Source: Alteraurantiacibacter buctensis | GTDB taxonomy: Bacteria > Pseudomonadota > Alphaproteobacteria > Sphingomonadales > Sphingomonadaceae | Length of the DNA stretch: 64,000 bases | NCBI RefSeq assembly: GCF_009827655.1 | Contig: NZ_WTYV01000004.1 | Span: 274,199-338,198 of the forward strand | Direction of reading: 5' to 3' | In this document: piece by piece, positions 8,786 to 17,977 of the stretch | How positions within the stretch are numbered: position 1 is the first letter of the stretch | Layout: each line of letters starts with the position of its first letter | The notes under the pieces: generated by a model | What the model was told of the DNA's origin: nothing | Database searches by the model: none | The model's input: only the letters and a program-made list of their open reading frames with translations | Program-made: the position numbers and the translations under genes

Positions 8786-10453
8786 TCAGAACGAATAGCG
8801 CAGGCCCACGAGGGCCGATGCATTGGTGTAATCGGGCAGCGCGTCGCGCATGATCCCGTCGACGCCCACAGCCGCCGTGCCGGTGAGCCCGGCCAGCAGG
8901 TTGCGGTAATAGGAAACGGATGCGGCATAGCCGGTGCCGTTGGAAGCACTGTCAAATCCGCTATCGAACCAGTTGACGAAGCCGTTGCCGGAAATGCCGC
9001 TGCGGGCATCGAGCTGCTGGCTGAGGTAGGCCCCGGCCCAGTAGTTCTCGTCCAGCAGGCCATCCACGGCGGCCAGCGCGGTGTTGGCGGCGGCGATATA
9101 GGTGCGCCGGTCATAGCCTGCGGCCAGGCCATAGCTGGTGCGACCCACCGCGCGGCTGACGCTGGCGTTGATGCCCCGGCTGCGGAACACCGAACTCCTC
9201 AGCGAGCCGATGTTGGCCAACGAGCAGGTGCCCCCTTCCAGCGCCGCCACGCAGGCCCCCAGGTCACCCGACAGCGGGTTGCGGAAGGCCTGGAACTCGG
9301 TCGGCAGGTTGGCCAGGTTGTTGACGAGGTTACCGCCAAAACCGCTCAGGTTGTCATAGACACCTACGTTGAAGCTGGTGCGCGGACTGGCCGCCCACGA
9401 GAACGAGCCATAGTAGGTGCTGCCGCCATAGCGCCGGCCATAGACCGCCTGCAGCGCCGTGCGGTCGCTGGGGCGCCACATCACGCCCACGTCCCAGATC
9501 AGGCCGTCGGTCTGGTAAGAAATGCGCCGGGGAGAGCTGGTGTCGGTGACATAGCGCCCGGCCGCGTCGCGCACCGGCTGGCCGTTCACATCGCGCACCG
9601 CATCGCGGTTGGACACTTCAACGTCCTCGTAACCCACGCCGCCGATCACGGCCAGGGTGGGCGACACGGGCACCACCACATCGGCCCGCACATGGCGGTC
9701 GTCGATCCGCTGGTCCAGGTTGGATACGTCCTGCCGGTTCCACCCGCCGCCCACGCCCACGCCGATGGGCAGCACCGTGTTGGGGGCGATGCCCACGCGC
9801 GCGGCGGCCATCTGCGAAACGCTATCGTCGAAATAGTCGACCGGCTGGTCACCCGGGGCCAGCACCACGCCATCGGGCGCTTCCACACGGGAATAGCCGA
9901 TGCGGTAGGCGCCGCTGACCTCCAGGTCACCCACGCGGGTCTGCAGGGTGGGCCCGGCATAGACCGCGTAGATCTGGCTGGAGCTGTCGTTGTCGATGGT
10001 CGATCCGCCCAGCGTGGTCGCGCCGCCGCCTTCTACGCGGCTGCGGGCGGCCAGGGCCCCAGCCTCGAAGGTCAGTTGCCGCGGCACCAGCGACAGGCTG
10101 GCGCGGGCGATGCCGCTGATCGTGTCGCCGTCCTCCACATCGCCATAGCCGATGCGCCGTTCATAGCGCACGCCGATCGACGCGGCCGAATTGCGGGTGG
10201 TGAACCCGGCATCAAGCCCGGCGGCCAGGCGGGTGTAGGTTACCACGTCATCACCGGGCGAAAGCTCGGCGGACAGGACCTGTGCGGCCTCGATATAGGG
10301 GACGATCTCGACCCCGCCGGTGCGCTGCGGGCGTTCACTCTCAGCGCCCGCCTGGACGGGAGCGGATGCCTGCTGGGCGGCGGCGGGAATGGCGGCCAGG
10401 GCGGCGAGGCCCGTGGCGGCAAGCATGACTGTGCGGCTGAGCGAAATGGTCAT
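8786..10453 (-). CDS. XrtA-associated outer-membrane beta-barrel protein
   Basis: A 555-residue secreted protein. A signal peptide is clear (TVMLAATGLAALAAIPAAAQQ). The mature part has many alternating aromatic/polar strands and ends in a C-terminal Phe (LVGLRYSF), as outer-membrane barrels do. Length and context match TIGR03016, the PEP-CTERM system-associated outer-membrane protein. The start at 10453 is chosen for its strong Shine-Dalgarno (GGAGGGTGAGGCG before ATG) and 4-bp gap to the kinase gene; an upstream in-frame start adds residues unlike a signal peptide. It may form the route for polymer across the outer membrane. Confidence 0.88.
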   Translation of the reverse strand: MTISLSRTVMLAATGLAALAAIPAAAQQASAPVQAGAESERPQRTGGVEIVPYIEAAQVLSAELSPGDDVVTYTRLAAGLDAGFTTRNSAASIGVRYERRIGYGDVEDGDTISGIARASLSLVPRQLTFEAGALAARSRVEGGGATTLGGSTIDNDSSSQIYAVYAGPTLQTRVGDLEVSGAYRIGYSRVEAPDGVVLAPGDQPVDYFDDSVSQMAAARVGIAPNTVLPIGVGVGGGWNRQDVSNLDQRIDDRHVRADVVVPVSPTLAVIGGVGYEDVEVSNRDAVRDVNGQPVRDAAGRYVTDTSSPRRISYQTDGLIWDVGVMWRPSDRTALQAVYGRRYGGSTYYGSFSWAASPRTSFNVGVYDNLSGFGGNLVNNLANLPTEFQAFRNPLSGDLGACVAALEGGTCSLANIGSLRSSVFRSRGINASVSRAVGRTSYGLAAGYDRRTYIAAANTALAAVDGLLDENYWAGAYLSQQLDARSGISGNGFVNWFDSGFDSASNGTGYAASVSYYRNLLAGLTGTAAVGVDGIMRDALPDYTNASALVGLRYSF

Positions 10454-10457
10454 CGCC

Positions 10458-11540
10458 TCACCCTCCATATCCGTAATAGCCCCCGAAGCGGCGACCGCTG
10501 GGGCTGAAGTGGGCATCGTTGAGCAGCAGCTTGATGTCCGGGCAGTTGGACAGCAGCGTCAGGGCATCTTCCAGCGCGCTCTGGCCGGTCTGGTCGGCGC
10601 GCGTCACCACCACGGCCTGGCCGACAAGGTTGGCCAGGTCCGCCGCGGGCGAAGCGGCCAGCGTGGGCGGGCTGTCGAACACCAGCACCCGCCCCCGCGC
10701 GCCCAGCGTCAGACGGTCGAGGATGCCGGCGGTTTCGGCGGCGGCCAGGTATTCGCTGTCGGCATTGGTCTGGTTGCCGGCGGGAAGCACGTGCAGCCCG
10801 TCGATATCGGTGCCGATCACGCAGTCTTCCACCCGGATCGACGGATTGGCCAGCGCATCCATCAGGCCGAGGCCCTTGGGCAGGCCCAGCATCGAGAGGA
10901 TCGAGGGCTTGGCCACGTCCGCATCCACCAGCACCACCTCGCAATCGCGCTCGGCAGCCATGGCCAGCGCCAGATTGATGGCGCAGAAGGTCTTGCCCTC
11001 GTTGGGCAGCGGCGAGGTGACGAGGATGCGGCGCGAGCGGCCGGTGCTGTCAGCCCGGGCCGCCTTCAGGAGCTGGCGCTTGACGATGCGGAACTCCTCC
11101 ATCAGCCCGGTCACCGGACCTTCTGGATCGATCAGGCCGTGATGGGCCAGCAAGCCCCGGTCCACCGGATAGCGGTGATCGGGCAGCGCCACGGCATCGA
11201 AAACCACCGGCGCTGTCTGGGGCGGAGTGGTAAGATGTCCATGGTCGGTGACCGGCTGAACCGCTGGGTCCGCCACGGGATCGGCTTGCAGGCTTGCTTC
11301 CGGCAGCGGAGCGCGCGGGGCCATCGGCGGGAAGCGGAACGGCTCGTCATCCGGCGCGGTTGGCAGGCGCTTGACCGGCTGGCTGCGCGAAGGGGCCATC
11401 CTGTTGACTGGCGGGGCCAGGTTGCCCGGCACCGGCGCGGGCACGAAGCCCTGGTCGCCAAACAGGCTTTCCGCCCGCTCGAACAGCGAAAGGCCCTGTT
11501 GCGGGCGGCGGGGAACGGGGATGCGACGGTGCTCGGTCAT
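10458..11540 (-). CDS. XrtA-associated tyrosine autokinase (CpsD/CapB-like)
   Basis: A 360-residue BY-kinase. The first ~130 residues are proline-rich and poorly conserved. The ATPase domain follows with Walker A SPLPNEGKTFCAINLA, Walker A' VVLVDADVAKPS and Walker B VLVFDSPP. The extreme C-terminus is Tyr/Gly rich (FGGYYGYGG), suiting an autophosphorylation cluster. In Wzy-type and XrtA loci such kinases act with the Wzz-like partner, encoded 10 bp upstream, to control chain length and export. The usual small residue before Glu-Gly-Lys in Walker A is Asn here; the essential Lys-Thr pair is intact. Confidence 0.92.
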   Translation of the reverse strand: MTEHRRIPVPRRPQQGLSLFERAESLFGDQGFVPAPVPGNLAPPVNRMAPSRSQPVKRLPTAPDDEPFRFPPMAPRAPLPEASLQADPVADPAVQPVTDHGHLTTPPQTAPVVFDAVALPDHRYPVDRGLLAHHGLIDPEGPVTGLMEEFRIVKRQLLKAARADSTGRSRRILVTSPLPNEGKTFCAINLALAMAAERDCEVVLVDADVAKPSILSMLGLPKGLGLMDALANPSIRVEDCVIGTDIDGLHVLPAGNQTNADSEYLAAAETAGILDRLTLGARGRVLVFDSPPTLAASPAADLANLVGQAVVVTRADQTGQSALEDALTLLSNCPDIKLLLNDAHFSPSGRRFGGYYGYGG

Positions 11541-11550
11541 GGCCTATCCC

Positions 11551-13068
11551 TCACGCCAGCAGGCCGCGCTGGACGAATTCCAGCCCCAGCAGGACAATGA
11601 ACAGCAGGCACAGCGCGCCCGTTGCCCCGGCGAAATATTTCAGGTGCTTGCGACGCAGTTCGCGCGCGGCACTGTTCATGGTGTGCGAGATCGTGCCCAC
11701 GACGGGCAGGTTGAAGCTGCGCTCAAGCTGGCTGGCGGTGGAATAGGTGGAGCCCAGCTTGCTCAGCGCAAAGGCGATGCCCGCCCCGGCACCCAGGCCC
11801 AGGAGCAGCACGCCCGCCAGCAGCAGCGGCCGGTTGGGGGCGGCGGGAACGCGCGGGGTCGTCGGCGGATCGACCACCTCGAACTGGATCGCGCTGCGCT
11901 CGGTTTCCACCTGGCCGCGCAGGCGCAACTGCTCGCGGTCCTGCAGCAGATCGTCATACTGCTGGCGCAGCACTTCGTAGTCGCGGCTGATACGGGTGGC
12001 CTCGGCCGCCGCACCCGGCTCGCGCGCCTGGCTGGCCATGGTCGCCGCCAGCTCGGACCGCAGCGCTGCAGCGCGCGATTGCAGCGCCTGCACGGCCGCC
12101 ATGCTCTGCGAGCGCATGGTGACCAGCGAAGTATAGGTGGGGTTGGACTGGCCCGAGGTGCCGTTGTCTGCCGATGCCCGCTCGCGCAGGGTGGCGATCT
12201 GGCGGGTCAGCGCGGCCACGTCGGGGTGCGAATCGGTAAGGCCCTGGGCCCGGTACTGGGCCATGGTCGCCTCCGCCTGCAGCAGCGCGGCCTGCGGGCC
12301 GCCGGCGCCCGGCACGATCAGGGTGCGCGGGGTGCCGGCGATCTGGCCTTCGATTCCGGCCAGCGACGTTTGCGCCGCGGCCAGGTCCGCCTCCACCCCG
12401 CGCAGTTCGCTGCGGGTCGCGGCCAGGCTCTGCTGAAGCGAGGCGGAGCCGCCGATCAGCTCGGGATGCAAGGCCTCGAACTCCAGGCGGCGCTGCTCGG
12501 CTTCCTCCAACTCGCGCTGGCGGGCGACCAGCTGCTGGTTGATGAAGTCGAGCGAGGAGGCCATCTCGCCGCGTGCCCCGCCAAGGTTTTCCTCGCGGAA
12601 GATGTCGATCATGCGCTGGACAATGGTCTGCGCCAGTTGCGCGTTCTCGCTGTCGGACAGGTCGCTGCGGCCGCTGACGGCGGTAATCTCGAACACGTTC
12701 TCGCCGTCGGCGACAACCTTCACGTCCTCGCCCAGGCGCTCGACGGCGCGTTCCATCGCGGCAGAAGTGGTCACCTCCTCGCCCAAGCGGGTGGAGCGGA
12801 CGACCTTTTCCAGATTCACCGCGCTCACCAGCGTCTGGCGCACGCGCTCTACCTGGCGCTCGCGGCTGCCCTGGGCGATGCCGATCTGGTCGGCCAGCAC
12901 GTCATCCAGTTCCACGTAGATGCGCGCTTCGGATTCATAGGTGTTGGGGAACAGCGCCACCACCAGCCACCCGGCCAGGCACAGGCCCCAGGCAATGCCC
13001 AGGGCCAGCCAGCGGCGGTTCCACACCGACCAGAGCGCTGCGCGGATTTCCTCGACGAGCTGGTTCAA
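11551..13068 (-). CDS. XrtA-system polysaccharide chain-length determinant (Wzz-like)
   Basis: A 505-residue polysaccharide co-polymerase. An N-terminal membrane helix (about 19-42) leads into a Wzz domain (YESEARIYVELDDVLADQ). A long periplasmic coiled-coil region follows (about 160-390), then a second membrane helix near 425. A third hydrophobic segment lies at the C-terminus. It would set polymer length together with the kinase. The start codon is TTG at 13068, supported by a GAGGGGGCG Shine-Dalgarno about 5 bases upstream. Confidence 0.92.
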   Translation of the reverse strand: MNQLVEEIRAALWSVWNRRWLALGIAWGLCLAGWLVVALFPNTYESEARIYVELDDVLADQIGIAQGSRERQVERVRQTLVSAVNLEKVVRSTRLGEEVTTSAAMERAVERLGEDVKVVADGENVFEITAVSGRSDLSDSENAQLAQTIVQRMIDIFREENLGGARGEMASSLDFINQQLVARQRELEEAEQRRLEFEALHPELIGGSASLQQSLAATRSELRGVEADLAAAQTSLAGIEGQIAGTPRTLIVPGAGGPQAALLQAEATMAQYRAQGLTDSHPDVAALTRQIATLRERASADNGTSGQSNPTYTSLVTMRSQSMAAVQALQSRAAALRSELAATMASQAREPGAAAEATRISRDYEVLRQQYDDLLQDREQLRLRGQVETERSAIQFEVVDPPTTPRVPAAPNRPLLLAGVLLLGLGAGAGIAFALSKLGSTYSTASQLERSFNLPVVGTISHTMNSAARELRRKHLKYFAGATGALCLLFIVLLGLEFVQRGLLA

Positions 13069-13087
13069 CGGATCGCCCCCTCGCCGC

Positions 13088-13732
13088 TCAGAACATGCTT
13101 TCCGGGATGATGATCACATCACCCGGCATCAGCATCACGTTGGCTTCGCTTTCGCCCCGGCGCAGCAAGTCACCCAGGCGCAGAGAATACTCCTGCTGGC
13201 GGCCGGTGGTGCGATCGAAGCGGATCAGCTTGGCCTGGTTGCCGCTGGCATATTCGGACAGGCCGCCGACCGCGATCATCGCATCCAGCAGCGTCATGTT
13301 GGCGCGATAGGGCAGCGATGCGGGCTGCTCGGTCGCGCCCACGATGCGCACCTGCTGGCTGTAGGTACCGGCAAAGCGCTTCACGATCACCGTCACCAGC
13401 GGATCGGAAATGTACTGCGAAAGCTGCAGGCGGATATCTTCGGCCAGCATGGTCGGCGTCTTGCCCACGGCGGGCATGTCGGCCACCAGCGGCGTGGTGA
13501 TGCGGCCATCGGGGCGCACCTGAACGTCGGCCCCCAGTTCGTCGTTGCGCCAGACGTGGATGGTCAGCTCGTCCAGCGGGCCGATGACATATTCCTCGCC
13601 CGGGCCTTCCTGCATGGCCACGAAGGTTGCCGGTTCCAGTTGCGGCGCATTGCTGCCCGATGCGCAGCCGGTCAGCACCAGCGAGGCAGTGGCACAGGTG
13701 GCCATCAGGCGGGCTGCTTTGGAGACTGGCAT
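13088..13732 (-). CDS. XrtA-system exopolysaccharide export lipoprotein (OPX/Wza family)
   Basis: About 214 residues with a lipoprotein signal (SLVLTGCASG; the Cys is the lipidation site). The polysaccharide export domain (YVIGPLDELTIHVWRNDELG) follows, then an SLBB-like segment (VRIVGATEQPASLPYRANMTLLDAMIAVGGL) and MPGDVIIIPESMF at the end. Short OPX proteins of this kind line the periplasmic/outer-membrane export path. Starts at 13732 and 13750 are both possible; 13732 gives the more compact signal peptide. This is the first gene of the leftward export operon. Confidence 0.92.
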   Translation of the reverse strand: MPVSKAARLMATCATASLVLTGCASGSNAPQLEPATFVAMQEGPGEEYVIGPLDELTIHVWRNDELGADVQVRPDGRITTPLVADMPAVGKTPTMLAEDIRLQLSQYISDPLVTVIVKRFAGTYSQQVRIVGATEQPASLPYRANMTLLDAMIAVGGLSEYASGNQAKLIRFDRTTGRQQEYSLRLGDLLRRGESEANVMLMPGDVIIIPESMF

Positions 13733-13955
13733 CGGTTCTTGCGTCCTCATCGTCTGGCAGGCCGGTCGGGGACGGGGCATCCGTGCACGAGCTGCCCGCT
13801 TGACCGGCTGGTCCAGCGTGCCTTGTGGCCAGAAAGGGTGAATATTGCGTTAGCCTTGGGCCTATTTCCGGCCCATCTGCGGCACTTAAGCAGCGCCGTC
13901 CCGCATTGGGACAGGGTAGCCGCCCAGCCGTTAACGTCCTGTCAGCAGGCGATTC

Positions 13956-15182
13956 TCAGACGAGCATCTCGCGCGCGGGGCCCTGGCCCAGGAACTGCGC
14001 GGGGCTGGCACTGGCGCCATAGGCACCGGCACAGAACACGGCGACCACGTCTCCCACTTGCGCCTGCGGCAGCAGCACATCATCGGCCAGGCGGTCGAGC
14101 GGGGTACACAGGCAGCCGACCACATTGACCTCCACCTCGCCCGGCGCATCGAAGCGGCTGGCCAGCGCCACCGGATAGTTGCGGCGCACCACGGCGCCGA
14201 AGTTGCCCGAGGCAGCCAACTGGTGGTGCATCCCGCCATCGGTGACCCAGAAGGTAACCCCCTTGCTGGTCTTGATGTCGACTATGCGGGTGAGATAAAC
14301 GCCCGCCCCCCCCACAAGATAGCGACCCAGTTCTATCGCGAATTCCGTGCCTTGCAGGTCATTTCTGTGGTCATCCAGCAAGTCTTGCAGGCGCGCGCCG
14401 ACGGCGGCGATATCAAGCGGCTTGTCTTTGTCGAAATAGGGAATGCCATAGCCGCCGCCAAGGTTGAGGTGCGGCAGCGGGGTGCAGATTTCAGCAGTCA
14501 ACCGGGCCGCCGTGGCCAGGGCATTGCCTTGCGCATCACTGATTGCCGCGGCGTCGAGCGCCTGGCTGCCGGCGTAGATATGCAAGCCGCGCCAGTCGCA
14601 CCCTTCGGCAATGATCGTGCGGGCAAGGCTTGCCACCTGGTCCTCGTCTACGCCGAACGGCTTGGCCCCGCCGCCCATCTTCATGCCTGATCCGCGCAGC
14701 TCGAACTCCGGATTGACGCGGATCGCCAGGCGCGGCGCGGTGCCGCAGGCAAGGCCCGCCTCCAGCGCGCGGCGCGCCTCGGCGGCGGATTCAAGGTTCA
14801 GCGTAACGCCCGCCTTCACCGCTGCCAGCAGTTCCGCATCACGCTTGCCCGGGCCGGCAAAGCTGATTTCGCGCGGCAGGAACCCTGCGGCCCGCGCCAT
14901 CGCCAGTTCCCCGCCAGAGGCCACGTCCAGCCCGTCCACCAGGTCGGCCATCACTTCCAGCACGGCGGGGTGCGGGTTGGCCTTCATGGCATAGTGGATC
15001 TTCAGCGCCGGCGGCATCGCGGCGCGCAGGTCGGCCATGCGCTGCTCCAGGAGGCTGCGCGAATAGACGAACAGCGGGGTGCCGCCCGCCTCCTTCACCA
15101 GCGCGCTGGCCTTGCGACCGCCTACGGCCAGTTCGCCATCGATCGCGGTATAGCCGGCGGGAATGGGACCGTGCGGTTTCAT
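13956..15182 (-). CDS. PLP-dependent decarboxylase, exosortase A system-associated
   Basis: A 408-residue fold-III PLP enzyme related to diaminopimelate/ornithine decarboxylase. The PLP lysine sits in HYAMKAN (about residue 67). HIYAGSQ and the glycine-rich NLGGGYGIPYF phosphate-binding segment are present, and VVGCLCTPLDRLADD supplies the active-site Cys of the C-terminal domain. Context matches TIGR03099. It probably decarboxylates an amino acid tethered to the neighbouring acyl carrier protein, but the substrate is unproven. The start overlaps the upstream ligase stop by 4 bp. Confidence 0.92.
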   Translation of the reverse strand: MKPHGPIPAGYTAIDGELAVGGRKASALVKEAGGTPLFVYSRSLLEQRMADLRAAMPPALKIHYAMKANPHPAVLEVMADLVDGLDVASGGELAMARAAGFLPREISFAGPGKRDAELLAAVKAGVTLNLESAAEARRALEAGLACGTAPRLAIRVNPEFELRGSGMKMGGGAKPFGVDEDQVASLARTIIAEGCDWRGLHIYAGSQALDAAAISDAQGNALATAARLTAEICTPLPHLNLGGGYGIPYFDKDKPLDIAAVGARLQDLLDDHRNDLQGTEFAIELGRYLVGGAGVYLTRIVDIKTSKGVTFWVTDGGMHHQLAASGNFGAVVRRNYPVALASRFDAPGEVEVNVVGCLCTPLDRLADDVLLPQAQVGDVVAVFCAGAYGASASPAQFLGQGPAREMLV

Positions 15183-16693
15183 GCGGCGGCCACTTCCGCC
15201 ACCAGCGCCGCCCGGTCAAGCTTGCCGTTGGGATTGACCGGCATGGTCTCCCGCCAAATAATGACCTGCGGCTGCATGAAATTGGGCAGCTCGCGCTTCA
15301 GCACGGCGCGCAGGGCCGCCTCGTCGCCGCTGCCGCGCACCACAAGCAGGATGGCCTGGCCCAGTGCCGGATCGGGCACGCCCAGCGCCACAGCCTCGGC
15401 CACATGGCCGCTGGCGAGCGCGGCTTCCTCGATCTCCAGCGGGCTGATGCGGTTGCCCGCGCTTTTAATCATCGCGTCGCGCCGGCCGGCGAAATAGAGC
15501 AACCCGTCGGCATCGCGCCGCACCCGGTCGCCCGACCAGACTGCGGTGCCGCCATACCGGCTTGCCGCCGGAGCAGGCTTGAACCGCTCGGCAGTGCGGA
15601 CGGGATCGTTCCAGTAGCCCTGCGCCACCAGCGGCCCGCAATGAACCAGTTCGCCCTCCTCCCCGTCGGCGGCAAGCTGGCCGGCATCGTTGATCACCAG
15701 CACTTCGGCAAAGGGAATGGCCTTGCCCATGCTGGTGGGATTGCCTGCCAGCAACGCCGGATCGAGGTAGGTGGAGCGGAAAGCCTCGGTAAGACCGTAC
15801 ATGGCAAAAATGCGTGTTTGCGGCAGTTTGCACCGCAAGGCTGATGACAAGTCGGAAGTCAGCGCCCCGCCACTGTTGGTCACCCGCCGCATTCGCTCAG
15901 CCACCGTCGGCGGCCAGTCCAGCCCGACAAGCTGCACCCACAGCGGTGGCACGGCGGCCAGCGTGGTCACGCCATGCTTCTCGCAGGCGCGCACAACGTC
16001 ACGCGGCAGCAGGTAGTCCAACGGCACCACCGCCCCGCCCGCATACCAGGTGCTGAGCAACTGGTTCTGCCCATAGTCGAAGCTGAGCGGCAGCACCGCC
16101 AGTGTCACGTCGTCTGCTGCCAGCCCCAGATAATGCGCCACGCTGACCGCGCCCAGCCACATGTTGGCATGGCTCAGCACCACGCCCTTGGGCTTGCCGG
16201 TGGAGCCGCTGGTGTAGAGGATGGCGGAAGTGCTTGCAGGATTGTGCGCCGATGGCTCACCCAGCGGTTCGGCTTCAGCGGCCAGGGCCAGCGCTTCCCC
16301 CTCGCCCAATACACGGCACCCGGCGGGCACATCGCCCACCTCCAGAGTATCGAGCCGCGCGGGCGTGCCCAGCAGCAGCGCGGCCCCGCTATCGGCCAGG
16401 ATATGCTTTACCTGCCCGCGCTTCAGCAGCGGGTTGATCGGCACGTGGACCAGCCCGGCACGCGCCGCCGCCAGCGGCATCAGGCAGGTCAGTTCGCCCT
16501 TGGCCGCCCAGGTGGCCACACGTGCGCCGGCCTGCGGCACCTGCGCCGCCAGCCACCCCGACAGGGCAGCGACACGGCTTCTTAAGTCCTTCCAGCTAAG
16601 GGTTTCGCCGCGCAGGACCAGCGCCGCATCCTCGTCGCTTCCACGCAGGGCCAGGTGGTCCAGCGGCAGCGGGGTAGGATCGGGCATTGGCAA
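15179..16693 (-). CDS. Acyl-CoA ligase (AMP-forming), exosortase A system-associated
   Basis: A 504-residue ANL-superfamily adenylating enzyme with the P-loop-like LYTSGSTGKPKGVVLSH, the A5 region FAMYGLTEAF, YFAGRRDAMIKSAGNRI and the catalytic C-terminal Lys region NPNGKLDR. Context matches TIGR03098. It likely loads an acyl or amino acid on the acyl carrier protein encoded divergently. The TTG at 16693 has GGAG seven bases upstream; an ATG two codons later is the alternative. Only 25 bp separate it from the divergent GNAT-like gene. Confidence 0.92.
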   Translation of the reverse strand: MPMPDPTPLPLDHLALRGSDEDAALVLRGETLSWKDLRSRVAALSGWLAAQVPQAGARVATWAAKGELTCLMPLAAARAGLVHVPINPLLKRGQVKHILADSGAALLLGTPARLDTLEVGDVPAGCRVLGEGEALALAAEAEPLGEPSAHNPASTSAILYTSGSTGKPKGVVLSHANMWLGAVSVAHYLGLAADDVTLAVLPLSFDYGQNQLLSTWYAGGAVVPLDYLLPRDVVRACEKHGVTTLAAVPPLWVQLVGLDWPPTVAERMRRVTNSGGALTSDLSSALRCKLPQTRIFAMYGLTEAFRSTYLDPALLAGNPTSMGKAIPFAEVLVINDAGQLAADGEEGELVHCGPLVAQGYWNDPVRTAERFKPAPAASRYGGTAVWSGDRVRRDADGLLYFAGRRDAMIKSAGNRISPLEIEEAALASGHVAEAVALGVPDPALGQAILLVVRGSGDEAALRAVLKRELPNFMQPQVIIWRETMPVNPNGKLDRAALVAEVAAA

Positions 16694-16718
16694 GTTGGAG
16701 CTCCGGGCAGGAAAAACT

Positions 16719-17690
16719 GTGGCCGCAATTACCTATCACGACACGGTTAACGATCTGCAAGGGCGGTTCCCCGGGGGCACCGGGCCGTTTGCGCGCCGCG
16801 AATGGTTCGCCCTGCTGGAACGGGCCGGACACAGGCCGCTGGTTGCCCTGGCCGATGATGGGCGCGAGCAGGTGAGCATCGCCATGACGAGAGGCCCACG
16901 CGGGCTGACAGCGCTTACCAACTGGTATGCGTTCACCTGGGCCCCGTCATCGCTTTCGCCGCTGCTGACCGAACTGGCCAGCGACCTGACGCGAGCAGCC
17001 AATCGCATCGAACTGGTCAAGCTGCCCGACGAGGATGGCACCGCCACCCTGCTCGAAGGCACCTTCAGCGCCGCCGGCTGGCTGGTCCGCCGCGAGGTGT
17101 GCGACACCAACCGCTACCTGCCGGTGCAGGGCCGCACCTATGCCGATTACCTTGCAGCCCGCCCCGGCCCGCTGCGGACCACGCTGAAACGCAAGGCGAA
17201 GAAGGTCGAGGTGCGCCTCTCGCACCGGTTCGAGGCCGCCGACTGGGCCGCCTACGAGGAGATTTACCGCCAGAGCTGGAAACCCGCCGAGGGCGATCCC
17301 GCCCTCCTGCGCCAGTTCGCCATGCTGGAAAGCGACCTGGGCCACTATCGCTTTGCCCTGGCCCTGGCCGATGGCCAACCCGTTGCCGCCCAGTTCTGGA
17401 CGGTGGAAGGCGGCAAGGCCTACATCCACAAGCTGGCCCACCTGCCTTCTGCCGAAAGCCTGTCACCCGGCACCACGCTGACTGCCGCCCTGATGGAACT
17501 GGTGATCGACCGTGACGGCGTAGCCGAAGTCGATTTCGGCACCGGGGACGATGGCTACAAAAGGGACTGGATGGAAGCCGTGCGCCCGCGCTGGCGGCTC
17601 ACCTGCCTGCGTCCTGCCTCGCCCGCCAACTGGCCCGAACTGGGCAAATGGGCGCTCCGCCGTCTTGTCTCCAACCGCCACGCTGCCTAG
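16719..17690 (+). CDS. GNAT/FemAB-like acyltransferase of the XrtA locus
   Basis: About 323 residues with an acetyltransferase-like (BioF2/FemX-type) core: RTYADYLAARPGPLRTTLKRKAKK, then YRQSWKPAEG and VAAQFWTVEGGKAYIHKLAH. DFGTGDDGYKRDWM near the C-terminus resembles the FemAB-family tail. It could move the acyl group carried by the ACP encoded 10 bp downstream. The GTG at 16719 is preceded by AGGA and is preferred; the long upstream extension in the same frame is antisense to the ligase gene. Confidence 0.85.
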   Translation: MAAITYHDTVNDLQGRFPGGTGPFARREWFALLERAGHRPLVALADDGREQVSIAMTRGPRGLTALTNWYAFTWAPSSLSPLLTELASDLTRAANRIELVKLPDEDGTATLLEGTFSAAGWLVRREVCDTNRYLPVQGRTYADYLAARPGPLRTTLKRKAKKVEVRLSHRFEAADWAAYEEIYRQSWKPAEGDPALLRQFAMLESDLGHYRFALALADGQPVAAQFWTVEGGKAYIHKLAHLPSAESLSPGTTLTAALMELVIDRDGVAEVDFGTGDDGYKRDWMEAVRPRWRLTCLRPASPANWPELGKWALRRLVSNRHAA

Positions 17691-17700
17691 GGCCACTGTC

Positions 17701-17970
17701 ATGACCGAAACCACCTCCATCGATGCCATCCTGCGCGGCGTACTGCGCGACGTGCTGGGCCTGGACGATGCGCGCGTTGCCGCGTTCGATGCCGATACCG
17801 GCCTGTTCGGCCACCTGCCAGAGCTCGATTCGATGGCTGTCGTCTCGCTGCTCACCGAGATCGAAGACCGGCTGGACATCGTTCTCGAGGATGACGAGAT
17901 CGACGGCGACCTGCTGGAGACCTATGGCAGCCTGCTGGCCTTCGTCACCGCCAAGCGCGGCGGCGCCTGA
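17701..17970 (+). CDS. Acyl carrier protein of the XrtA locus
   Basis: An 89-residue acidic helical protein with the phosphopantetheine attachment motif DSM in PELDSMAVVSLL; the serine is residue 44. Helix II and the acidic face (EIEDRLDIVLEDDEIDGDLL) are as in carrier proteins. It sits between the GNAT-like gene and the two hydrolase genes, so it probably holds the substrate handled by the adjacent ligase, decarboxylase and transferase. The 10-bp spacing to the previous gene indicates an operon. Confidence 0.9.
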   Translation: MTETTSIDAILRGVLRDVLGLDDARVAAFDADTGLFGHLPELDSMAVVSLLTEIEDRLDIVLEDDEIDGDLLETYGSLLAFVTAKRGGA

Positions 17971-17977
17971 ACCGGCC

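Noticed and set aside
13733..13955. Sigma-54 or other clear promoter in front of the exopolysaccharide export operon
   Set aside because: The 223-bp gap was read on the minus strand for a sigma-54 -24/-12 element and for sigma70 boxes; only weak, unconvincing matches and a 5-bp GTCCC/GGGAC inverted repeat were found.
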